Of a stretch of DNA of 64,000 nt, positions 11,110 through 22,900 are shown one piece after another (position 1 is the first letter of the stretch; each line of letters begins with the position of its first letter). Position numbers and translations under genes: made by a program. Origin of the DNA: Anastrepha obliqua (lineage: Eukaryota; Arthropoda; Insecta; Diptera; Tephritidae); contig NC_072895.1 of assembly GCF_027943255.1 (NCBI RefSeq), positions 87,236,001 through 87,300,000 of the forward strand, read 5' to 3'. The notes below the pieces were generated by a model that made no database searches, was not told the origin of the DNA, and was given only the letters and a program-made list of their open reading frames with translations.

Positions 11110-12250
11110 ATAGCGATGAAGAGGCTAAGTGCGATAGTCCCAAGAGCAATGCCGCCACTACTGGTAGGATCTCTCAAGCTGGCAAGTTAGATGGTGAGTA
11201 CCGAAGCTATAAACAATCCACTTGGTAACGTTTGAAATAGGCTGGTGGTAGCTACAGCCGCCTGTCAAAAGTGGTAGATTCTATTTTGCTCTATGCTGCT
11301 CCCATTTGAGCAGGAGCTAAACCATCGAACGTACGCGATTTGCGTCATCGCCGGAAAACTGTCTATGGATATGCAACACGAGAAATGAGTCATCTCTATG
11401 ACAGGCAGCGGGCAAATCCATCCACAGAGCGAATGGCAACATATATGGGATCTATCAGTCCACGGCATATACCTGGACCCATGGGCATATACCTGGGATT
11501 GCACCATGGGTGACCAGGAAACACGGCGACGTTGATTTTTATGTATGACCGGCACGGATGCTTACGGTCGTATCTCCACTGTTTTAAGCTGAGAGACAAT
11601 CCCTACTGCCTACTCTACTCCAACGCGATCGAAGATGCAGAGCATGTTATCTTTCAATTTGATCTTGTTCGAGACGACCGTCAAACACTGGAGGTGCAAC
11701 TTGGACATCCGTTGCAGGTGAATAATCTGATACCAGTCATGTGCGCATCAATCAATAACTGAGATCCTATTAAGACATATTCAGCGAAAATAATGCAGTA
11801 CCTCCGATATGAGGAGTGGGCGGCTGAAGAGTAGGAACTCGTGAGTAAGGAGTCACTAACTATCTGACTCACAACGTTCTCAGACGGGAACAAATTGGAT
11901 ATCGCATTCTTCCGACGTTCCTTTGGCTTAAAAAAAACCAAAGGTATTGAGAGTATAGATGACATAAAACCTCCATATGCCAAAAGGAGAAGACGGAAAA
12001 ACCAACTGTGGTCAATAGACACAAACGCGACACAGATAGAGACATAAGAAGACGAACATATAGGAGGAAGCTCGCTACAAATATGGTGTACCCCCAGACG
12101 TGGGTGAATAGAAATGGTTCACTTCATGGACGCCATTCTGGGCCCTCCCGAAGTAACGCAGAAAGTAGAAAGAGGGGGAGGGATTGTTTTAGTGGCTACA
12201 CCACGCGACGCAGCAGACGATGGTCGCTGTAAATGCGAAGGCATTTTGAA
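11110..12250 (+). pseudogene. R1-like non-LTR retrotransposon, degraded 3' part
   Basis: Broken frames match the end of an R1-type ORF2: an ICVIAGKLSMDM stretch near 11335, then HGCLRSYLHCFKLRDNPYCLLYSNAIEDAEHVIF (11550-11660), the C-terminal cysteine/histidine finger in which some cysteines are lost. A non-coding tail follows. Its last part (12110-12240) contains GATTGTTTTAGTGGCTACAC and recurs at 57030-57180, with a weaker match at 16230-16400, which identifies it as the shared 3' end of one family. Confidence 0.7.
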
Positions 12251-12639
12251 CCCTACCTAAATCACCACCAAAAAAAGCAGCGGCTATAGCGGTAACTTCT
12301 CAGCGTCTATTCATCAGGTTAGATGCGGCTGTGCACGGGTGTCGGTCCTCTAGCATACGGCTCGCTATATAAATGAGTTTTAACGGTCAAGACTAGTTGT
12401 CCTAAAATACGGGGTTGCGCAATATCAGTACGTTTACCATAAAACAACAACATCCAAGAAACGGAAGTTTCCGCCTTATGCTCGATTGGAGACTTTCTAC
12501 AGTCTCGCGTTCTCCGCACAGAACTGTGTATGTGTATTCATACAAGCTCTTTGGATGAAATATGTACGAATATACTCGACCAGTCCAGCCTAGAAATCTA
12601 ACGGAGAGTCTCACTTCCCAACGATTGCTGGCCTATGTA

Positions 12640-13105
12640 GGCAATTCAGTAATAAAGTCCTCCCTCGACGAGCAAAACTAACACTCTACAAGACTTTCAT
12701 CCTTTCCGTACTCTCGTAGACGCAGAAGCGTGGACGATGACAACAAGATTTTTGGACCTTTGCATGTTGGTGACGACGAGTACCTTAGCCGATGGAACGA
12801 TGATCTGTTTGAGTTTTACCACGACATGGACTAATGAATATCCAGCAGCTTCGTTGCCTGGGTCATGTCGCCCGAATTTATATAAACGCTCCGGATCTGA
12901 AAGTATTCGATGCGGTACCAGCTGGTGGTTGTAGAGGAAGAAGAAGGCCTCCACTGCGTTGGAAAGATCAGGTGGAGAAGGACTAGGCTTCACTTGGTGT
13001 TTCCAACTGGCGGCTGTTAGGATGAGAATGAAACGTCTAGCACGTTTTGTTAAACTCGGCCAAAATCGCTTAAGCGGTTATCGCATCAGACAAGAAGAAG
13101 AAGGG
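12640..13105 (+). pseudogene. RTE-type retrotransposon 3' fragment, related to the intact copy at 33318-36588
   Basis: The plus strand here aligns by eye with the reverse complement of 33318-33800. Shared blocks are TTTTTGGACCTTTGCATGTTGG, the codons for KVFDAVPAGG and the block ending RWKDQVEKD. It ends in AAGCGGTTAT followed by an AAG-repeat tail (13092-13103), like the intact copy. Several frameshifts and an in-frame TAG make it dead. It is 5'-truncated. Confidence 0.82.
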
Positions 13106-13755
13106 ATACTCGCCCATAAATGTGAATAAAAACTAATACACAGTACTTGGAGCTCAACGGTAGAGCGATTCAATTACGATTCAAGATGTTGAGATGCTGA
13201 GCCATGCGCTAGGCCTCGGAGACTACCAACATGGAATATGAAGGCGTATAGTCCTAGAGAGCATGCCTAGTTATATATGGAATTTCTGACTTAAAATTTA
13301 AGTACAGTGAAATCTCGCTTGGACCGGCACTCGCTGTCAGTCAACTTTGATCTAAAAGAGATATTCGCTTGGGAGAGGGTGATTTCTTTCATTACCTAAG
13401 ATTTTTTATGGGGGAAAATATGCGCCTAAGGAATGCGTCCGTCTTTTAGAGGCCTCCGTTAGGAAAGGTTACACTGTATTATAGAATTGTTTATAAAATA
13501 AGGAAGTATTGATGAGAAGATTTGAAAATAGTCTCGTGTGGATCAGTTCAGCCGAATCAACTACGGCAATATAGAAGAAATATATTCTTGAGACTCATTT
13601 CACTGTATTCGCAGAACAAAAAATCCCTTTTGTGTACTCTCTTCGCTTTGTGGTGCCTTGGCAGGAGTTAAATGAAGTAAATAATTAAAATACAATAATA
13701 TATAATTTTAGATTATAAATAAGTAGTTTATCAGTCAAGAAAGATGGCAAATCAC
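13106..13755. other. Spacer downstream of the DUF4773-type gene
   Basis: This lies 3' of the minus-strand gene, so its right part should include the 3' UTR. TATAAA on the minus strand near 13495 is a possible variant polyadenylation signal. No AATAAA was seen closer to the stop. No ORF or repeat was recognised. Confidence 0.4.
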
Positions 13756-13948
13756 TTAAGCCTCAGATTTTGAACGCATTACTTTACTCAGACGTCGGTG
13801 TCGCTTTCTGCGCACCACATTCTCATCATACTCCTCGATCTCATCGTCGCTATCATCAATATCCACATCTGTAGGACGCACTGGATAGCCCTGCTCTGGT
13901 TTGACAATTTTCACGCCCTTATCGCCGAACAGTAGGCAGTCGAAATTA
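13756..13948 (-). CDS. DUF4773-type gene, last exon
   Basis: The acceptor TTTTTAG precedes 13948. The exon completes an arginine codon and encodes 63 residues plus TAA (13758-13756). It opens with NFDCLLFGDKG, which ends the conserved domain. A low-complexity acidic stretch (DIDDSDDEIEEYDE) and a basic stretch (RRKRHRR) follow and probably form a flexible tail. Confidence 0.88.
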
Positions 13949-16900
13949 CTAAAAATGGAAATTATATTTTAATGCCCGTTTTCAACATTTCACTTTACAT
14001 GCACCATCTTCACGGTACACTCACCGCTCAAACAGCTCATATCCTTGAAACGAGCCCGACAAATACATGCAAACGTGCATATTTCGACCCACAAACCAAA
14101 TATCATGGAACTGTATGCAAGCTCGCGCAAAATTGAAACGTGGCGGACGGAAGCAGAAAGGTGGTGGATTTTGTCCAGATACTTTGCGTTTGAACCACAC
14201 ATTATTGTTGACGCGCATGCGCAACTCGAAGGAGAACTCTTCGGGTCGGTAGACCACCTCGGTGCAGCTATTCAAGCCAATCACGGATAAAAAACCTAGA
14301 AAATTTGGTTGGAAATAACTTTTTAAAGGTAAATTCAAACGTTTGCTACTCACCCGCACAGCATTTGCATATGCCCTTGTCACAGGTACAGGGTATGCGG
14401 CTCACCAGGTTGTTAATGGTCACATTTGGCAGAGAAATTTGTCGTGACTGTTCTTCGAAAGCCAACTGATTGAGGCGATAATTTAGTTGACCCAACTGTT
14501 TTGCTGCTTCGTAGGCGATGTCTTCATTGGAATCTTCATAGCGACGCGGCTTCCGAGCTAAATATTAGGAAGTTTTATGGGTACATTTGTGTGTGAAAGA
14601 AATGCAGTACCATTGAATGTAGAAATAATTTCTGTTTATTTTCGACCGAATTCGGAAAATTTAATAATAGGGCACAAAAAAGGGAAAGCTTGATATTAGA
14701 GTGTTTTTATTGTATATACAGGGTGTTGAAAATAGAAGTAGCTTATTCAATACTATTAACCAGCTCCAAATAACTAATATGGAGGTAAACAAACCCTACC
14801 TACAACCAATCATTTACCTCTTAAGTTCGTTGAAAAATTACCTGAGTATTGAGTTTTTTATGAAGTGATACTAACTTCATCAAAAAGTTCGTGGAACAAT
14901 CACCAGGTAACGCTCTAAGTCAACTGATTTGAGTTTTTTTTGTTTTGCGTTTTTGTTAGGTTACCACATCGGTGATTAACACTGAGTAAATGCACCTGCG
15001 CACGTGTTTTCGAATTTGTAAGTTTTAAAAATGGATTTAAGTTAGCAAAAACTATTTTGTATGAAATTTTACGTGAAATCTTAACAAATGTTGAGAAACG
15101 GTTTCCTCAATGATACTCTAAAAAAGCAGCATCAGAAGAGATCGGGACTCCGTCGAGGATAGCTGTCGGCTTCAAAAATCGATGAAAACATCAATAAAGT
15201 GAAAGAAAAGTTAATCAAGAATCGCAAATTAACCATCAGAGAGCTGGCAGAGCGCGTGGACATTTCAAAATTGCCTATAGATCCGTTCAGGATATTGTGA
15301 AATAGTTACTGATTTGGGCTTGTGTTATCAGGGTTGGTTTGCGTTTGCGTTAGTTATCACCGGAACCATCTCTATAGATCTTTACAAGAGCGAAAACGGA
15401 GATGGGGGTCAAACATCTCAGGAATTCAAGGACTATGCTTCTCCGACATTAGAATTCAAACGCTCCCACTTTGACAGGCAAAAAGGAACTCTGAATGGTA
15501 CGGTAGATGGACAACGATACTAATAAAAATAAATAAATAATTGGCGCGTACACTTCTGTTAGGTGTTTGGCTGAGCTTCACCTCCTATTTGTGGTGTGAT
15601 GTTGTTCCACAAATGGAGGAAGATACAGTTTTAAGCGGACTCCGAACGGCAAATGGTTTTTATGAGGAGCTCTTTAATGGCAGAAATACACTCGGAGATT
15701 TGCCACTGTCTGCCGAGGGGCGACTGCTCTTAAAAAAAACTCTTTCTAGTATATGATATTCAAGCACGAATGGTAGCTAGGCAGTCCCGAATGATGGCCA
15801 TGCACCAACCCAAGGCGGCTGCAAGACTAATACCCGATATAAAAAAGTGGGTAGAAGTTAACTATTACCTCAAATAGTTTTTCCCGGACTCGGGCCCATT
15901 CGCAAGTATTTGTGGCGAATGGGAAAGGTGAACCAACCAAATTGCATTTATGGAGATACTGAACACGGAGGTCGGATCACACCTTCTTCAAATGCGAGAG
16001 ATGGAACACAGGGAGCACACCTTTGCAACAAGCTTTGGTGTATTTACACCAGAAGAAATAATCGAGGAAGTGATGTTAGGCGAAGAAAAATGGAGTGTCG
16101 TTGCAAATTTCGCTGCGGATATTATCCGTAAAAAAGAGGCGTGAAATGGAAACTTATGCTAAAGAGCATTAAGCATATGTTTAACACACAACAGGCGCTC
16201 CTGGATGCAGGGTAAGTAAGTAAGTGTCCTTCTTCGGACGCCATCATGGTCCGCTACATCGAAGCGATGCGGAAGCAATTACGGGGTTGGGGAAAAAATC
16301 CAAGAGAAAAGGAGGGATGTTTTTAGTGGAATCATCACACACATTGTAGCGACGGTTACTACACTTATACCCAACATCACGCCAAAAAAGACAAACAGCA
16401 CGTCGTTTTCAGTGAAAAAAGAAAACGATGCTCACAGTTTTTATGGATTGCGACGGTATTGTACACCACGAATTTTTGCCAGAACGTCAGACAGTTAATA
16501 AAAATTAATATTTAGGCATTATGAGACGTTTACCTCAAGCATTTCACCAAAAAATAAAGGATTTGTGGGAAAACAACTCGTGGATTTTCCTCGATGATAA
16601 CGCACCCTCCCACAATGCCAGACTTATTCGTAAACTTTTGGGCAAGAACAGAACGAATACCAGCCAACAGCCATCGAATTTATCTGATATGGCTTCCTGC
16701 AATTTTTTTTTTCTGCTTGATCGAGTCAAAAAACTACTACGAGGAATGCGCCGTGTTTTAACAGCCGAAAGGAAGTAATTGAAAGGAAAAATCGAAGACA
16801 GCTCTGATGGCTATACCAAATATAGAGTTCCAGAGAGGTGGATATTTTTCGAAAGCTGTATCAAACGCTGGCATAAGTGCCTCCCAGTTGATGGGGAGTA

Positions 16901-19900
16901 CTTTGAAGGCGATAACGTTACTTTTGAGTAATAATCTTGTATTTTGATTTTTCTGAATATTTTCCGGGAACTGTTTGATCAAGGTGTATGTACATTAACG
17001 CAAATATATGAAAATATATATTAACAACTCACCTGCTATACATTTTAACATACTTAGTTACATACGTACACCCATTCATACATACACACAGACAAATGTG
17101 AATAATTTGCATCTTGAACTCACTTTCTTTGGAAAACTCCGACTCTGACCGCAAAGACTTCTTAATTCGTTCACGAGCCTCATTAACGGTCTATTATACT
17201 CAGAATGGTTAATAGTTTTGTGATATAAAAACAAGTGTGTAAAGACCAAAGCGGTAATCTAAGTAGACAAACACGTTTAATTACAAGTAGACATCGTATA
17301 AAATTGCAAATCTACGAATGAACATTCTAACGACCGTTTTGAAACTGGTTCACAAGAGGCAGAAATGTGCTGTATATACGTATGTATGTATGTATGTATG
17401 TATGTATGTATGTATGTATGTATGTATGTATGTATATATATACGTATGTTTTGCATATTCGAGCGGGAAGGCAATTTTATATTGTGAATGCTTTTTTAAA
17501 AAAGCTTGACAAAAAAATTTTCCGTAAGGTGCCAGAAAATAGTGGAAAGAGAACTGCAACTTGATCAGTGTATATGGGGTATTCCCGAGTGTATTTGAGC
17601 GCACGACATATCAACTGGTAGACTGAAGAATATGTATGCGATCTGTATCTCGGGCATTGATAGACAAATAATAGAATATAATGCAGTTCTGCTACTGTTT
17701 GTATGAAGAAATCAAAACCAAATTTTGACCCATTGTTGCGCCCAAGGCTGAAGGTTTTTGAGGGCTGAAAGTCAATTAATCCAGGTATGGTGTAAAGTCC
17801 GGTGACTGGTTGTCGCCGGTGGAGGAGGTATAAATAGTAGAGATAGACATGAGCGGAACACTCTGTAAAATCTCCAATAAATCTCCCCCTGCTTCACATC
17901 TGATTTGGAGGTGCAAAATTCATGTGACATTAACACAAGTTCCTCTATAGCAGAAATCTCAAAAATTTGATGGTGACGGCACAATATTGGCAGAGTAACG
18001 TAGGCTGAGCTATCACTTGACTAGGCTGGAAAATCTTGTGAAATATGCAATTTGCGTTGAGAAACCACAAGGCACATATTTGAGATGTGCTCTGCACAGT
18101 AGCCTGTATCTGCTTACTAATGTACGAAACGATGCTTCGACCGAGTTGCAAAAGGACGTGATTTATGGGCACGAATGCTAGCGCTTTGCTACAGTAGTAT
18201 TTTGCAGCGATACTCGTATTTCACTGGTTCGTTGTACGTATTTGAATATAACTCGAAAGCTTATCAAATTCCCACTGTGAAACTTTCAGGGATTGCTGAG
18301 CATAGTCTCAACTATCAACGAATGAAATACGAAAAATGTCTGAAGGAAAAATTACAAACCAATTGTTTTCTCTATAAATGGTGAGCAAACACATTTGTTT
18401 AATTACTTTTTATCTTAAAAAATAAAAAATAAAATTTCAAATGTTACAAAAAATTGAATAAATCTTAAAAATTGGAAATTTTAAGAAAAATTTTTCAGCT
18501 TATCTCTAATTATAGTCAAGTCTACAAATAAACCAGTTTTCATAAAAATAATGTCCAAAATACTTAGATTACTTGAAATCAAAAAACAATCGACAAAAAA
18601 ATATTTTCATCTCGAAATAAAAAAAAAAATATTTTTATTCAAACAATTTTTTTTTCTTTCCGTATAAAAATTAAGAAAAAAAAATTAATAAATCTCAAAA
18701 TCATAAATTTAATTTTGAATTAATTTTTTCAGAAAAACCATGCCCAAAATACTTGGATCACTTGAAATCGAAAACAATCGGAAAAACATTGTTTTCTTTG
18801 AAATTAAAAAAAAAAATTAAATTTTTTTCCAAAACATGAACATCAAAAATATTTGAAACAAATTTTTTTTATTTTTTTTAAGTATATTTTTTCTTAAAAA
18901 ATAAAAAAAAAATTCAATTGTCTAAAAGGAAAATTGAATAAATGTCAAAATTATATATTTTTTTCAAAATTTTTCAGTTTTTTCTAATTGTAGTCAAGCC
19001 TACAAATAAACCAGGTTTCAGAAAAACCATGTCCAAAATACTTGATCCAAATATACACACCATAACCAAATTCAGTACCAATAACTACGAAATAAAACAC
19101 AGTTTTACAAATAATACAACTATAGATATCACATTTTATTCGTTTTTTATGAACACAGTGGAATAATTACATACAAGAAAGGTAAACCAAAACAGTGTTA
19201 AATATTTTCAAAGAATAATATAAGGAACACATTTAGTGGCTAATATTTTTTACAAAATACAGTACTAGAAATACATACATTTAAATAACAGATAGTAAGC
19301 TCTAAGAATAAAAAGTAGCGCTATATAAAACCCGTACGAATTATCGTATTTCATATTTACAAATGAGCATAGAAGCGTCTAAGCTGGAGTAGAGCCGAAC
19401 TTTTCATACCCAGCGCACGTTTTAGTAAAATCTTATTAGGTCAGCGGATTTTATTTATTATTAACTTCAAACGACTACCAAATGTAAATGTGCTCTCATT
19501 CGCTCATTTTGCAATATTTTTACATGAAAATTTTATCAAATATTCTTGAAATGTTACTTTATAATATGCAACAACTTTTAATAAACTGACTTGAACCGTT
19601 TCGCTACAATAAATTCATGAAAAAAGTGTTTTTTTTAGAGTTTATCCCTTACCTCCCCCTTAAAGAGAGCCAGCATAATTTTCACGATTAAAATATTCTG
19701 AAGATTTAACACTTTTTGAAACTAGAATTCAAATGGCTATTTATAAGCTTCACTAAGCAGAGAAAAGCTCTGAGTATTTTTTGGAAGATATGCCATTTTA
19801 TTTACTTATTTAAGTCTGTAAAATAAAATTGGTGCAGACTATTTAAATTTATAAGCAATATTGCCCAGTAGGTAAAAACATTATAAGTGGAATATGTAGA

Positions 19901-22900
19901 CTACTCAAGTAAATTGGAGAGTCCTTGAACCCGATTGATGTGAGAGAATTGTTGAAAAAGTCAGAAATCGTTGCAAAAGCCTAAAAACTTGTGCCATATT
20001 AAACCGTTTCGAACATTTCACACGATCATATTGGTAAGTCTAAGTTAGCGAAGGATAGGTGTCAGGCAAGGCATCAAGTTTGGAAGATAGTTTTCGAGTT
20101 TGAATTTAGAAACATATATACATACCCTTTTTGGGTATTTGCCCGAGCTCCTCGTCCTATTTTTATGAGGAGCTATTTCATGGCATAAATACACTCGGAG
20201 GTTTGCCATTGCCTACCGAGGGGCGACCGCTTTTGAAATTGCTTTTCTTAATTATGGTGCTTCACCGAGATTCAAACCGACGGTCTCTCTTTGAATTCCG
20301 AATGGTAGTCACGCACCAACCCATTCGGCCACGGCGGTCGCCAATCGGATTGTTGATGGCATCGAAACTTGAGTTCATCACAATGCAACTGAGTCCAAGT
20401 AGGAATATACGAGGGCTGTTCAATAAGTACCCGTGTTTGTTGACAGAGTGCTTTCCTGAGGGAAGTTGGTGTTAGCATCATGGGCTGCCATCTATCAAAT
20501 GACGGCAAAAACAAATTACAGACTGATTGATAGGTAAGATTTGGCAGTTTTTCAAGTAAGACGTGTTTCGTCATTTTCGCTAAGATGGAAAAAGTTCATA
20601 ATTCGCTTTTTGGTTCTTGGATGGGGAAATATGCGAGGAGATAAAAACAAAGTTAGGTTAGGTTAGGTTTGGCAGCCGCATGGCACATCGAGACAGCGAT
20701 TCCACTTATACCATGACATGGGTCCATTGTGAGCCACGGGGGCTGGGCTACATTCTCCTCTCCATATTGAACCATTCTGAGCTTTTTACAAAGCGTAAAA
20801 GGTGATACCTAAAGTGCATAGGTTATCTATATTCGTTAAGAAGTAGTATTTTACAAATCCGTTCCTGCTTCTTGCTAGAGCTGGGCATGTGCAAAAAAGG
20901 TGTTGAATTGTTTCCAACTGCTCCTCATTTCTGCACCTACGACAAAAATCATGCGTGTAAACGGCTAATCTCCTTGCATGATTTCCTATGAGAAAAAGTC
21001 CTGTGAGGGTCCCTACTAAGGTCCTGATTTGAAGTCTACTCAGTTTTATAATACTCTTGGACAGACGTAAATTTAACCTTGGCCATGTTTGCCTAGCAAT
21101 TTCAAGGTGTTTACGCTAATCCATCCATCCAGATAAAAACAAAGTTGTATGTTGTCTATGGGAACGCTTCGCCATCTATGATCACATTTAGATATTGGTT
21201 CAACGAATTTAAATATGGGCGAACATCCATTTTTGATGAGAGGCGACCAGGATGCACGACAGACGTGATTACCGAGGAAATCAGTCAAAAAGTCCACGAT
21301 AGGATTCTCGCTGATCGCTGATCGACAAACAAAAGTGCGCGAAGTAATAGAGCCATAGGTGTGTCGACCGGAACAGTAATTAATATTTTATATGAGAAGT
21401 TGGCGATGAAAAAATTGTCGGTGCCGCGATTGCTCACAAGCAACAACAAGCGGAAGCGGCTCTTAACTTAGAAGCAGTGCCTGGAACAATTTAAGTGAGA
21501 TCCGAAGGAATTTTCGCGTCGAGTTGTCACCGTTGCTTAAACCTGGATTTATCATGGCGACGACTTTTTCGGACGCGAACAGCGTCATCCTTATGGACTA
21601 CAGCGAGTAATTGGTTCAATTTTACAAAAAATTGAAGGAGACATGGCCGCATTTGGCAAAAAAAGAAAGGTCCACCACGATGACGCATCAGCACATTCAT
21701 TCGGAGCTGTCACCGCCAAACTGCATGAATTGCGTTATGAATTTGGTTTTCTTCCCTAACATCAAGAAATGGCTCACAGGAAAAAAATTTATTTCAAACG
21801 AAGAAGCCATCACCCGGGCAGAGGCGGATTTTGGAGAGTTCGACAAATCCTATAGACGATACATCACAAAGGGCTGTAATGTGCAAGTTAATGTGATACT
21901 TCCCACCTTTTGTAACTTAACCCCTGTGCCCGCCTTTCCGTGTGATGCTGTGTGTTAACCAAATTTAAGGACATACTTCAAACTTGATCCGCCCCGTGGC
22001 TAAAAACTATTGACATTAATCAGCTAATGGTCTTCGAAAGAAAAAGCTTGCGAAAAATGTATGGACCAATAAGGCTGCAGGAATTATTAGCAAAAAACGA
22101 AACTGTGATAAGATTTGTAAAATCTAAGAGGATAAGATGGCTCGGACAAGTGTTTAGAACTCCCAAGGAGAGAACAACTCGAAAAGTAGTTGAATTATTT
22201 TGGAAGATAAAGACGCAAAAAATAGATGGCTCAAAGACGTGGAAGTTGACCTTGAAAAGCTAAACGTGCGGCGGTGGAAGTATATAGCCTGAGATAGAGA
22301 TGGATGGCGCAAGGTTGTGAAGGAAGCAATGGTTCACCAAGAACTGTGATGCTAAGAAAAAGAAGAAGACTTAAACTTTATTATTTTTAAACAATATTAG
22401 AAAACTAAACTTGAAATGAAATAAATAAATAAAGGACCTTTCATTTTTTCACATACCATCAAGGAGAATCTTAGGATCTTATAGCTAATGCACCAAATTA
22501 TGGGGCTACGCCAGGCGAAGTTCTGAGAGAGAATCAGAATCAATCAGAATCATTGCCATTCTCACAGGCCATTGCAGATTGCGTAGTCATCTACGCAAGA
22601 TTGGGTCCACTGACTCTTGTCTTTTCTGCGAAAAATCTCCAGAGATTCCAATACATTTTCTCCATGAATGTCTGCTATAGCGCAGAGAAGGTTGCGATAT
22701 CTCAGCCAGTGACAGCTGGAAGTAAGGCATCTGCGCTCAGTCCAACCCAGCTCTACTTAAGTTTAATAAGGGACTGGATGAGTTACTGCGATGAGTAGAG
22801 GGCACAAAAGACCATTAGGTCAAAATGCAAATACCAAATTTTATTCTATTCTGTTGAACGAGCTTTATTTAATCGCTTTTCAGAGAGTTGAAAAATTCAT

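Noticed and set aside
13990..14383. Plus-strand ORFs of 61-81 codons across the DUF4773-type exons
   Set aside because: They are antisense to exons whose splice sites, phases and protein motif agree.
17033..17052. Possible 20-bp micro-exon on the minus strand (AG acceptor, CAG/GTGAGT donor)
   Set aside because: The splice-site match is good, but 20 bases would break the otherwise perfect phase between exons 17124-17190 and 14354-14557.
17277..17604. Several ORFs with VCMYVCMY or YIHTYIHT repeats
   Set aside because: Products of the TATG microsatellite at 17381-17434.
20650..20670. TTAGG repeats as a telomere or telomere-like site
   Set aside because: Only about three copies. They sit at the 3' end of a retrotransposon bounded by a target duplication, so they are its tail. 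Flies also lack TTAGG telomeres.
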